From assembly GCF_047663525.1 (NCBI RefSeq), contig NC_092602.1:5401501-5465500 (forward strand): a DNA stretch of 64,000 nt, in the 5' to 3' direction. The notes under the pieces are model-generated. The model was not told where the DNA came from. It saw only the letters and a list, made by a program, of their open reading frames with translations, and made no database searches. The stretch comes from Anas platyrhynchos. Lineage: Eukaryota; Chordata; Aves; Anseriformes; Anatidae. The position numbers were made by a program, and so were the translations under genes. Each line of letters starts with the position of its first letter. Positions within the stretch are counted from its first letter, which is position 1. Below are positions 12,601 to 24,175 of the stretch, one piece after another.

Positions 12601-15600
12601 TCTGCCTCTGGGATACGCAGGTGAGCTTTGATCTTGTAGCTTCCCCTTTTGATCATCGGTCCTTTGTCAGTACACAGACAAATATTTTAAGAGCCCGAAC
12701 TTACAGAACCCACGGAACAGTCGAAGGGAGCTCTGGTAACAGTAGTTCTGAAAATCAGAGGCCACACGAAGGTGGGAGACAAGCAAACCCAAAGAGAGTT
12801 CAGCTCAACAGGCCCAGAACTGGGTCTGGAGAGGTCTCGAAGCGAGCATCCTATCAGGGACACACACGGTGTAATTAGGGGTGACAGAACCTCACAGCAC
12901 CTCATTTTATCTCCGCTTTTAGTTTCAATGATAGCAATTACCTGCTTGCAGATAGCAACGCGGTAAGTAGAGCTTTCCCAGGTACACATTTAGGTCAATT
13001 ATGGCTACAAGAGATGAAATCAGCCAGCCACAGCAACAAGCTCACTCCCTTTCGTGATCTGCTTGCAGAGAAGACAAGGAGTCAGGCTGCTGGGCTCCTG
13101 TCTAAAAAAAAGAGATAGGAAATGCCAAGGAAACACTTCCCAATTTCAAACCTTGCCACAACCACTTCCAGGAGCTGCTAACACTCACCTTGACAGCATC
13201 CCAGTCACAGCAGACCAATGCTGCCCCAGGCAGTGAACAGGACCCTTCTGGGAGCTGCTCCACACCAAAACCTGGGCTTCCCCCCAGAAGCACCGACCAG
13301 ACTCACCTACGTAACGCCTGCTGTGGGATGGTGAGACACCGAGACCCCGCAGGTACGGTAGGCACAAGCACGGTGTCTCTGACCTCGGGCTGCTCCTTCT
13401 TTGTGCTACCACTTCTTCAATTCCACCTCCAGTTTCACACACGCCCCTTCCAATACTTTCAGCTACATTTTTAACTTAATGAGATCAGAAATCTAGTAGT
13501 CTGCCCTCGGCTTATCAGGATCCAAACCCTACAGGACATGAAGATTCAAGGAAAGAGCAGGTTTTCCACCTATTTTCTGAAACCCTGCCAGCAGCTGTAC
13601 CAACACACAAAAAAAGTAAGCCTACTTCCACAGAACCGTCAAACTGGACTGAAACAGGAGTCACACTCGAAGGACTGGAAGGCTTAAAACTCACATGGCC
13701 CCTACCTAAAGCACTGCTCACAGGAGGGGTCCTGTCTTCTGCTCCATCACCCGAGAGCAGTTCGGAAAGCCAGCCAAATGTATCTCGTCTTCAGACTCCA
13801 TTTCCAGCTGCGCTTTGCAGCAGACAGGCATTTCTGTCCTCTCACACAGGCAGCACCGAGCAGCTTCCCCCAGGCACTTCCAGGACAGAAAGCAGCACCA
13901 GAGAAAAGTTCTGTTCTGTCGAGCCAGGGAGAAAACCTTCTCTTAAATGCACAGGCAAAGAGAAACTATTTTTATTTCTTTCTGAAGCTCCGTTCTCTCA
14001 GGTAGTGCTACAGAATTAATGCTTTGAATATAGCCCTAGTTTCTAGTCCCAAAGCAGGAGAAGCAAATGAGGCCCCCAGAAGGGCAACAGAAAACAGTGC
14101 TAACAGCATTTCTGTAGTGCCATTCTGTAGTGCACCAGGGCACACGCCTCTGGGATCAGAAAGGAAAGCTACAAAGGCTTAATTATGGCAATGCAACAGT
14201 CTTCCTCCACAAATTCAACCTGAAGTGCATTACCTCCCCCCATACTGACTGTGTTCTAGGAACTAACCTTGTACTGCACCAGGACAGGCAGAAACACTTA
14301 AAGAAATGATTTAGACTCATACACACAAGACACTTCATCCTATAGACAGGCACCTTAGCTAGAAATCTCTATTTCAAGCTATTTTGTTTTCAGGAATCTC
14401 AGCTAAACCCTGATGTACAGCTTTCCACTAGTCTTCCTGAAGGAAAACCTTTCCACGCTCATACAACAGGCTAAGAAAGACTACAAACAAGAGAGTTTTC
14501 CCTAGGAGTCTTGGCCAAGCAGATACTGTGCTCATAGCATGGGAAAATTGGACATCAGCACCAGGTTACTTTGACAATGTTGCTTCCTTGAGAAGTACGA
14601 AGCTGACACTGAAGTTAGAAGTATATTTTCCAATTCTTTTCCCAGTAATGGCTAAAGAAAGTAGGACCTGATTGGGTGGACCTTGCACATCTGCTAGAGA
14701 CAGCATCAGAAAAAGAGTAACTTCAGTTCTGAAATTAAAGCAATCCAAAAAAAAAATAAAAATCAAGATATCCAACGTTCCCCAAGTGTGCTCAGCCTCG
14801 AGTTTAGGATGTGCGCAGCTGCAAAGCTGTCCCAGTCAAGACACCACGCACCCAAGCCCTGCTCCGGCCTTGCAGGATCCAACAGGATCTTCTCACGGAC
14901 CTAAACCAGCAGGAAGAGAACGTTTAAGTGGATACGTCCTGTAACCAGGTTAAAAACACAACCACAGCGTCTGATTTTAAAGCTCAGCCAGGGGAAGACA
15001 AAGAGGAGAGTACCTGGAGACCTCTGACATTCACGTGCTTGCCCTCAAAGCAGAAGAGCTGTCGAGCTCTCCTCACACTGGAGGCTTCAACTTCTCCCCA
15101 GGAGCTGGTAGCAGCCACCACGTGAGAGGAGATGCTGTGCAGAAACCCTGCCCAGCCCTACGGAAACTGTCACTCTGCAGAGAGCGCAGGAGTAATTGGC
15201 CCGAGAAGCAAACAGGTGAGCACAGAACACAGTCTGAGGTCAACAGGAACAACAGGAAGGAGGACAAGGGGAAAAAGAAATCAAATTCAGTTATCCGAGC
15301 ACAAATGCACCATCCTCCAGGCCACGTTCTGGAATTCAGAGGCATCTTGGCTGTTGATCTCCTGAGATCAAGCACTCGAACGTGCCCTGAATCAGCCCTC
15401 GCTGTAAGGAAGGCAGCGGTCAGGGCGACGGGCTGTTCCAGCTGCCCTTCAAACACCCAGCTCTTCCAACGGAGAGCAGTGCTCGCACCAAGTTTCTAAT
15501 TTTGTTCCCGCTTCAAGCCAATTCCGCAGCTGCCAGGACCGTTTCCTGGCCAGGCTCAGGGCTCGCAGCTAGGACCAGGCCCAATGCTGCACAAGACCCC

Positions 15601-17880
15601 CAACTGCTCCAAGCCCTGGTGTTGGCCACTGCTCTGCTCCTCCTGAGCCAATTTAATGGAGAACCAAAGTCAAAAATTACTCAAAATTTGCTCAAAACGT
15701 TCAATTTGGAGGCATAGTAACACTTGAACAGTGCAGCTTGTACAAGTTTAGCTGCATTATGAGTAACGGCCAACCATCTTCCAGCCTCCCCAAATCCAGC
15801 TGCCCCAAGGCCGGGCACAAAGGCCCCATTTGGGCAGTCCTGTTCCAAGGCTGCTGCTTCTGATCAGAGCTGGGAAGGGCTCCCCCAGCCACAGGACCAC
15901 TGGTACCATGTCCAACTCTTCGTTGCCTCCCTTAGGCACACCCCAGTCATGCACACACAGTCTTAAACTTTGAATCATGCCAAGCCTACGTCGTTGCAGC
16001 CACGTGCAACATTAACACCCATCGGGAGCAATGCCTGCAGGAAGCCAGCATCCCCCTGCGAGACCTGCAGAGCACATTTCCAGCTAGCAGCTGAACCAGC
16101 AACCAGACACAACCCAACTGCTCCTTCTACACCTTACATTACAGCTCTCAGTCAGAGCTATTCCAGATGACAAACCAATGCTAGGTATCAGCAACTGTAT
16201 TTTGAGTTAATCCCGTAAAAACAAGTTATTTTTCATGGACGATGACTCCAGAAACAACTTACCTATTCCAATTAACATTCCAGAAAGCCTTTGCTCTTCT
16301 TCCCTGGCTCATGTTGCATGGTGCAGAGCTGCAGCTCCAACGTTTCCCTTCCAGGCACACGCTGCTGCTTCCTGAAGGTGACCAAAGCACCTCCAGCTCC
16401 CATCACAGACACAACCCCGCTGCACTTAGTGAAAGTAATAGTACCACTGCTTTCTACAATAATGCTGCACTCTCTTACCTCTTAGAATCACAATAACCAG
16501 CACATTCTGTCAGCTGGCGTCCCCTGCCTTTGGGGTGGAGAGTTGAGAAAGTCTCGGCTGTTTCCATTCCCAGCCACATTCTGAGTAAGAAGTCAGCACC
16601 AACGGATGCCACCGTCTGTGACTTTTATCCCATCCCACAAGCAGCAGGCAAGAAATTGTCACATGTGCAAGTCCATACACCCATCCGGCTACAGCAATCC
16701 TGCCCCGCTCAGGATTGATGCACCCAAGGTAGAAGTTACAGCGCGCTGCAAGTTGAGGTCTTCAGATCTCCACTGGGCAAAGCAAGCCTTATGAAGTCAG
16801 TATTTCAATTCCTAAACTAGCATGAACTTTGCTTTCAAGTCTGTCATACAATCCATGCAATCACCCTTTAATCTTCAAACTTCACAAAGATAAAGGAATA
16901 ACTGTCTGAAAGATGTGGTTCATTATAAGAATTACAGCATTGTTTGAGCACTAGCCATTTTCCCAAAGCTTTCTTAAAAGCATTGGAAAGTTACGGCACC
17001 AACATGCACAGAAGGGGTGGAATTGAAAGTCGGGAAGCTCTTCTGGAGATGTAGAACCCATATGGGATCCTTTACACCAGCAGCCACTCTAGCTAGAGCC
17101 GAAGGCAGAGCAGTCACCCATCCCAGCACAGAACAGGGTTAGACAACTCAGTGCTGGGGAGCTTATTCCAAAAGAACCATTTACAAGTCACATCAATTGA
17201 TTCAGCCAACAAAAGCAACTCTGAAACAAAGGCACGTTCCAGTACCTGGGGTTTTCGCTCTGGTTTACAACACTCGCTGAGCGCTGCTGTACCACCTGAG
17301 GGCACGTGCTCAGAGACACCACCGCTGCCAAGCAGAAGAGGTCAGCCCCTGGTGTCCAGCTCCTGTTCACTCTGCAGGGACAATTCCTTCTCCCTTGCTC
17401 CAGCAGCCTTGTCAGGCTCATCCCATGGCTCCAGCAGCCTAACGCCACCCTTCTCCTTACGTTACTCCGCGTGTACACACTAACTGCCAGCAGAGCGCTG
17501 CTCAGTCCTCCTACTCCTGAAGGGCTGACAACATGTTTCTCTCCACCTCCCTGGGTGGCATGTAGGTGGAACAAGATCGAAGATAAAGGATTGTATCCTC
17601 TGCCTTCAGAAACTCGGGCACGCTGCGCTTGCATCTCGTTCAGCTGCAGATGGCCATTTTGGTGAGAAAACAAGAGCTTATCAAGACGGACTATTCCACC
17701 CACAGGGATCATCTGTAGGTTGCATGTTATTGCTGAAGCTGGCTAACATTTTACTAATTTCTAGTGCAGACAGCTAACAGCAACGGACATTAGCAATATC
17801 CTGAATTGCACTGCTAGCCAGAGAACCAGCTTGACTGAACGTATCACTCCTGGAAGCCTATAATCTGAAGTACAACAAGC

Positions 17881-17920
17881 ACCTTTTGGAGTTATTACCA
17901 ACCTTTTGGAGTTATTGCCA
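17881..17920. repeat. 20-bp tandem duplication, two copies
   Basis: Two adjacent copies of ACCTTTTGGAGTTATTACCA differ by one base (A to G near the end of copy two). The near-identity suggests a recent slippage or duplication event in intronic sequence. Confidence 0.85.
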
Positions 17921-19149
17921 AAAGCCACCACTGCTCAGCGTTGCTGTATCCACACGTTCGCCCCTCCCCAAACTCCAAAGCAGGCACCCAAACTTCTCGG
18001 TGAAGCATTTCAGAATCCCGTGCCCCGCCTGTACTTATCTGCAGAAAATTTCAACACTTGCAGTCCACAGTATTTCCTGTACTATGAAAGAAAGCATTTT
18101 TTCTATCCTCTAAAACCACAGCCGAAGCGATGTGTGTATCAGATGTCAAGGCTCCTCCCTTCGAGTTATCTGCAAGCGCTCCTTCATGTGAGCTCCCCTT
18201 CTCTGCCACCACAAGATTTTCAAATACTAGGAGCCTTTCTTTAGGACCAGGCAAGAAGCACCTCAGCCCTCTATCTAAAGCTTCGAGCATGACAGGTATT
18301 GCAGAAAGCCTGCCATAGTTCCTTCAGCCACGCTACCGTCCCTTCCCGATGAACTAACCTAGGAATTTCAGATATCCCTTTATTTTCACCGTAAGGCTAA
18401 GCTGTACCTCTATGCTCAGCACTACTTTATGTGATCTCCCAGCCAAGCTCTCTTCCTCTAAAAGAAGCCCTTGTTGCACGTGATTTTGTTGGCTCATGGC
18501 ACAAGAAAACATACAGGTGGGGGACTCAGCCAGGAGAAAAGCAGTTCTCGTAGGTAAAGTCCACAGGAGTTACGAGCTCATAACCAGCCTTCTCCCAGTG
18601 AAGGGGGTGCGCACGACAAGGGAATCAGTTTCCTATACAGAGAGACGTGAGGGAACACAAGAGCTCACCTGTTGATAAATCAACATTTTCTAGACAAAAG
18701 GACGGAAAAGGGAATGACTACAAGCAAAAGCTGAAGCTCCACTTCAACAAAACACCAAGACCTCACACCTGGGGCTGGGGGGGCAGCGCAAACCACTACT
18801 TACCAGAGAAGGGCAACATCTGCTCGGCTCCCACCAACAGAACAGAGCTGTTGAGAAGAGGGGGAAGAGGCACGGTCAGAGCCCCCACACCCCACAAACG
18901 AGCACCCAAAGCCGCACCGCGTCCTGCCACGGCGGGAGGAGGGAGAAACACGAGAATTTCAGCCCCCAGCACACTGAGGGAAGCGGCAGGAGAAACAACA
19001 CAGGGGCGAGGCCTCGGCGGGCAGCGAGGGAGGTGAAGGGGGAAGGAGGCCAGGAGGCAGCCGCGGCGACAGGGCCGTGGAGGCGGCGGCCGCAGCCGGG
19101 TGAGGCCCACACGGCGGGGCCGGGCGGGATCCACCACCCCGAGCCCCCC

Positions 19150-19205
19150 AAGGAAGAAGAGAAAGAAGAGGAGGAAGGGGAGGAAGAGGAGGAAGGAGCA
19201 GGAGG
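19150..19205. repeat. Polypurine (GGA/GAA) tract
   Basis: The plus strand is almost pure A/G for about 50 bases (AAGGAAGAAGAGAAAGAAGA and onward), so the minus strand is polypyrimidine. Such mirror-like tracts near promoters can form triplex DNA; here that is only a possibility. Confidence 0.8.
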
Positions 19206-19346
19206 CTGAGGCGGAGGCCGGGGGGCGTGCCGGACCAGGCCTCAACCCCCAGCCTCCCGCCCGGCCTCCCCCCCCCCCCGCCAGGCCCCAACCCTCCGCC
19301 CAGCCCCCGAACCGAGCCCTGGGAGGCTCCCAGCGGTTCCACTTAC

Positions 19347-19480
19347 CGCGGGGCAGAGCCGGGCATGGCTCGGGGCCGGTCCCCGGGGCTCGGCCGCCTG
19401 CCTGGGCCCGGCTCGCTGGGCTCCGGCTGCCGCCGCCGCCTCCTCACCGCCACAACAACATGGCGGCCGCGAGGCGCGGG
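19347..19480 (-). other. MTMR3: Non-coding first exon, minus strand (probable MTMR3 5' UTR)
   Basis: Read on the minus strand, the sequence runs CTGCCCCGCG followed by GTAAGTGG, a near-perfect U2-type 5' splice site. The exon ends at 19347. It lies inside the CpG island, downstream (leftward) of the GC boxes. The transcription start is not determinable by eye; 19480 is an estimate. A short ATG-led frame here does not resemble a known N terminus, so I treat the exon as untranslated. Confidence 0.5.
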
Positions 19481-19657
19481 CACGGCGGGGCGGGGCGGGG
19501 CGGGCCGGCAGCGGGAGCGCGCAGCCGCCCCCCCCCCCCTCAGCCCAGCCCAGCCCAGCCCGGCCCCCGAGGGGCGGGGCTCCCGCTGCTCTGTGAGGGG
19601 AGGCTGTGTTTTTTTTTGAGGGGGGGTGAGGTTTTTTTGTTGAATTGTGGAGTTTTT

Positions 19658-19995
19658 GAATTGTTCATGTGGGAAAAGGGCGCTGAGATCGTCTGGTCCG
19701 ACCATCCCCTACCGCCACTGTCACCCACTAAGCCGTGTCCCCAAGCACCACGTCCAACCTTGCCTTAAACACCCCCACAGACAGTGACCACCTCCCTGGG
19801 CAACCCATCCCAATGCCCGACTGCTCTTTCTGACAGAAATGTCTCCTCATTTCCAACCTGAACCTCCCCTGGCACAGCTTGAGGCCATTCCCTCTAGTCC
19901 TATCACTAGTTATCTGTGAGAAGAGGCCGACCCCCAGCTCCCCACCGCTTCCCTTCAGGTAGCTGCAGAGAGCAATAAGGTCTCCCTCGCAGTGC
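19658..19995 (-). mobile_element. CR1 LINE 3' fragment, antisense to plus strand
   Basis: The plus strand shows the reverse complement of a CR1 tail: 'gatcgtctggtccgaccatc', 'ccttgccttaaacaccccca', 'tttctgacagaaatgtctcc', 'cctgaacctcccctggcaca', 'ttccctctagtcctatcact' and 'ggtagctgcagagagcaata'. It is fairly well preserved compared with the fragments at 470 and 22085. It sits less than 200 bases from the CpG island of the leftward gene. Confidence 0.92.
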
Positions 19996-22084
19996 ATCTA
20001 AAGAGAGATGCTCACCCCTTCCTCTCCATGTGTGTATGGAGGCTCATCCTTTCCTCACAGTGTTTCACTAGGCACAGCCAGCCCCGTCTGTCCTCGGTAG
20101 CCCTGATGAGGTGATGTGGTGGCCGAGGTGTGAGGCTGGGGTCTCTCTGAGCCTGGGTCAGCCTGCAAGGGCAGGGCCTTCCTCAGGAGCTCTCCTAAAA
20201 CCTTAGGAGAACCAGCAAACCTGGCTAAACGCCACTCTTACACGCAGGTCGATGCCTGCCTTTGCTTCTGTGACATTCAGCTCAGCTGCAGGGACATGTG
20301 TGGCCCCTTGCCATGGGTAGACGCGCTGTCCAAGCCACCCTGAGCAGCCTGCAGCTCCTACGGCATGAGGTAATGGAGAGCAGGGAGCCAACAAGAGCTG
20401 CAGGAGCCAAAAAACACATGGAAGTTGGGAGAAAAGCGATAAAGCAAAAGGGATAAGAGTACTAAGCAGCAGAAGGGCACCACAGAGCTTGAGAGGCGAG
20501 CGGCCGCCCTGTCAGAGCGCAGATAGCAGGGAAGGGTCAGCAGGAAGCATCTCAGCTTCCAAAATGAAGCCTTGTACAGGAGAGCTCCTTTTCAGCTGCA
20601 AAAGTCATATCTGGGTCTTGTTGCAAATGTGGTGGATCGTTAATGCTTTATTTTTATACATATCTTTAATTTACAATACAGTATGTAGGTCAGGTTGTAC
20701 TTCTGAGAGATAGTTCCACCTGCTCATGGTTGCCTTGATCTGAAATGAAATACTTGCTTGCAAGTAGCTATAAAATGTACTCCTAAATTATCCACAGGAC
20801 TCTCCCTCTGAGTCCAAGGCTAGTCATTGTAACAGATGGACTTCAGTCTGTCATTAAGTCATATTTAAGCTGGAAATGGCATTAATGTTTGAAGAGAACA
20901 ATACAAAATACAGGATCCCAGTGTCTTTAAACTCAGATATAAGCCACACGGTGAGTTGTTTTCTAGTTTAGTTCCCTTGGTTGGGGACAGTAAACATTTG
21001 AAAGGAAATTAATGAGCCCCTCTGAAGGGATTTTTTCCAACAACAAACCATCATCTGAATGCAAATGTGATCTAAAAGTCAATATGTACCTTCAGAGGAA
21101 CTTTGGAAGAAATACAGGTAACTGAAGGGAAAAACAGGATTCCTGGCCTGTTTATACCCAAAAGCAATGAAAAAAAAGTTCTGCCAGTATAGCTGTATTT
21201 CAAAAGGACATGTGTTGACAGCATTAGGGAGCAGAATGTGAATTTTGAAAACTCCTTGTTAATTGTTTGCTTCTGCAGCATGCCTGGAAGGAGATCAAAT
21301 GTGACCTACTTCAGGAAACTGAATCCTGGAGACCCAGGGCTTCCGTACAGCATAACCTGCTGGTTGCTCCTTCTGTTTTTTAAAGAGAGGGAACAAGCTG
21401 GAGTGCCATCACTGTGAGAGCAAGGACTGAGAAAAAGCTTCCAGTTGCTTATTTCAGTGACACAAATTGTCTTCTTTGGTGTTATCTCTACCAATATGCT
21501 TAAACAGATTGCAGGCAGAGTGTCTACGTCTTGTGCTCTGACTATCTCCAGTTCTTGTGTTCCAATTTACTTTTTAATAACTATTTGTTATGGCCCCATG
21601 TTAAATGACTTTTGCCACTACTTTCTATGACAACTGGGGCAAACGATGATAGCTAAAGAGAATTACTTTATGGAAGTAAAAGTTTCTGTACCCAAAGGGA
21701 GAGCGAGGCCCATGGGAACCTGACGTGCAGCTCAGGGAACAAGGTGTTCCCAAGCCTATAGTTCTGACAAACCTGGAACATATCCTCACTCATCCGTACA
21801 AAGTTTTTAATTTGTCAGAGTGGTAATGACTTCCTGAGGAGCCACCAAAGCACTATCTGTTCTTAACCAGGAGGAGGAAAAGCAATTCAGTCATTACACA
21901 CCTGTTTGTCTGACCTCAGGAACATTAGAAGCTTTAAAATGAATGTAAAGGAAAAAAGTAGTTGGGGATAGACATGTAAGTGGTAAATAAAGTAAAATGC
22001 AATGTATCTGTACTGAAGATAGATAATATTAAACTGACACCTTTCATTGATAACTGTTTTCTAGGCAATGGATAGGCAATAGAT
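19996..22084. other. Intergenic, nothing recognised
   Basis: Between the CR1 fragments at 19658 and 22085 I see no exon with supporting splice sites, no RNA gene and no clear repeat family. Composition shifts from GC-rich near 20.4 kb to AT-rich by 21 kb. Confidence 0.5.
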
Positions 22085-22880
22085 ATGATCTAGCTGGATT
22101 TAGTAAGATATCTGATACAACGCCACATGGCCAATTGTTTATCTGGGGAAGAAGTTAGTGACAGAGATGACAATAGTTTGGGTGGAAAAGTAGACTGAGA
22201 AGGTGGAGCTGTGCTCTTTAAGAAATGATTTGCAGTGAGACTGTGAGCAGGCTCAAAAATGCATTAAATAAATTCATGAGTGAATTGCCAATGAGTGGCT
22301 GGACTCCTGTGCCCATCTCTGATTGCCTCTCAGAGATGGAGTGCTGTACGACAGGGACCATCAGGCTGACCCAGCAAACCTTTTCTTACAGTCTTTTCAT
22401 CTTGCACGATATTTTCCAGGCAGGTTTTGGAACAAAAGGTAGGAGCGAGCTGACAGCATTTGCTGATGGCACAAAGTTTGGAGGCAGCAGCAGTACAGAG
22501 GGAATATCTGTATTGCCGGACAAGTTGGATAACGTTGAGTGCTGGCACATTAGAAATGGGATGAAACTTAATAGTGGAAAGTACAAGGTCATGCACTTGG
22601 GAATTGCGAACAAGAATCTCTGCTGTGAGCTGGGAGCTCATCAGTTGGAAATGACAGAAGAAGAGAAAAATCTGGGTGTATTTGTTGATCTCAAGATGAC
22701 TGAGAACTCCCAATAGGAAGCAGCTCTGACAAAAAGCATGTATCAACTGAGATATTTCCAGGAGAAGGGGAAAATGTTAGTACCATTATACAAAGCTCTG
22801 CTGCAGCCTTCTCTGGAACTATGCGTGCAGCTCTGGTCACTTTCAATCAAGGGAGACAAGCTTAAAATGTGACTGGAGGA
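22085..22880 (+). mobile_element. Ancient CR1-like LINE fragment (reverse transcriptase domain remnant)
   Basis: The plus strand carries the CR1 ORF2 region in order. A 'gctggatttagtaagatatc' block is followed by a frame with ADGTKFGGSS, LNSGKYKVMHLG and EEEKNLGVFVDLKM, matching the CR1 reverse-transcriptase region ADDTKL...FN..KCRVLHLG...EKDLGVLVD. A last block reads 'gcagccttctctggaactat'. Internal deletions and stop codons show it is inactive, and its divergence exceeds that of the copies at 19.7 and 28.7 kb. Confidence 0.82.
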
Positions 22881-24141
22881 TAATTACGGGGTAATCCAGA
22901 GTTTTTCTTATGTAAAGATTTTGACATAATTTCTTTAGCCAAAAAAAATGAATGCTGAGAAGGGATACAGTCACTCTCCATGAAACTTCAGGGAGTAAAC
23001 ACAGAAGTAAACACATCTCCCTTAAGAGCAAGGGTGATGTGAGCGTAAGAGCAAACAAGTATCCGGTGGCCATGAAGAGTCTGGGCTGAAACATGAGAAC
23101 GTCGGAGCTTCCAACAGCTCAAGTCCAGAGGCTCTGGATCTCCCTTCCAGAGCTGCCTTACCTTGATGCAGTTGCCACCGACAGCTGAGAACTGAACCTC
23201 GGGCACAAAAAGTCCTTTCCAGACTTCTCTTGGTGTTTGAGACACAGGCACCGAGCTACTAGTTGACCTCTGAAGAAGAGAAAAGAGATACCTGATGTGG
23301 AAAGATACTCTTTGGGGTGCAGGGCACATTTAAAATCTACATGTGGTCAGGCTGCAGGCTGTAAGCACCCTGTTCTGGATCATCCCACCCCAGTCCCTCT
23401 GATCATCTTCCCACGGAACCTGGGAAGGAACCTGCTGGTTCCTTTGCCCATAGTGTATTTGAGGTGCAATCCTGCACCCGGCACAGTGGAAGTGGCAAAA
23501 ACTTACTTGTTCTAGGCACTTTCCTGCTCCTGTTACTGTCAAGTAACCTTTAATACACTTCATTCTTGTGACCCAAACAGCCAAACTCAGACTTTGTGGG
23601 TTGTTTCTGTTATGATGAAAAACTGATGGTAAGGTCAGATATTGCTTCAACAAAACAAAACAAGTCCTGATCCCATAAGAACAGGAGGATCATGAAACAC
23701 GGGGTAGCTTCAGGACTCCAAACCGGCTCATTCAGCCAGCTTTCTATCCAAAAGCAGCTCTCTCCATCCTCTCTCTCCTGTTTTTTCCATCCTTCACCGT
23801 GACATTTTACTCCTTTTGCTCTCTGGTTCCCTTTTTCCTTTGGTTATTTTTAACCACTGCCCTAACAGAACGCTGTGCTCAAACATGTCTCTGCCCCTTG
23901 TTTTCATACTGTGCTCCTCTTTGTGCAGGTGCTTCCATTCTTTCCACTTCCACCATGCAGCTATTTCATTGTTCATTTAATCCAAACAGCGGGCACTGAG
24001 GACAACAGGGGCAGCGTGGTGTGAGGCTCCCCTGATTAAAATCTGCCAGCCAAGAGGCACCCAGATGGGACTTGAAACATGGATGCTCTGAATGACTGAT
24101 CCCTTTGAAAGGTGGATGAATCACTTGAAAATAATGAGATT

Positions 24142-24175
24142 TTTATTACATATGTGTATATGTATATATATTTTT
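24142..24175. repeat. TA/TG-rich microsatellite
   Basis: Alternating ATATGTGTATATGTATATATAT runs into a T stretch. Short and imperfect. Confidence 0.75.

Larger units (their letters stand above)
1..19346 (-). other. MTMR3: Probable first intron of MTMR3 (partial)
   Basis: No conserved protein-coding exon is visible on either strand; open frames are short, lack flanking splice signals and resemble no family I know. A CpG-island promoter at its right edge has a minus-strand exon ending in a consensus GTAAGT donor, so this stretch reads as intron of a gene transcribed leftward. In human 22q12 the neighbour of ASCC2 on this side, transcribed divergently, is MTMR3, a myotubularin-family phosphoinositide 3-phosphatase with non-coding 5' exons. 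I looked for its N-terminal coding exon and did not find it, which agrees with a large 5' UTR intron. Contents I can name are an old CR1 fragment near 470-700, a degenerate repeat at 9552-9658 and a 20-bp duplication at 17881-17920. The gene identity is inferred from synteny alone. Confidence 0.5.
18950..19610. promoter_or_regulatory. MTMR3: CpG-island promoter of the leftward gene (probable MTMR3)
   Basis: Very GC- and CpG-rich sequence. It has repeated GC boxes (GGGGCGGGGCGGGG around 19486-19502), a YY1-like AACATGGCGGC at 19457-19467 and no TATA box visible. It contains minus-strand splice donors at 19346/19345 and 18803/18802, so the main transcript probably runs leftward. The strand and the gene name depend on those donors and on synteny. 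Confidence 0.65.

Noticed and set aside
1..18800. MTMR3 coding exons within the window
   Set aside because: I looked on the minus strand for the conserved N-terminal and PH-GRAM segments and found none; the coding part is presumably to the left of the window.
19100..19768. 222-codon plus-strand open frame through the CpG island
   Set aside because: Arg/Pro/Gly-rich text from GC-rich DNA; it runs from the promoter into antisense CR1, with no domain and no splice context.
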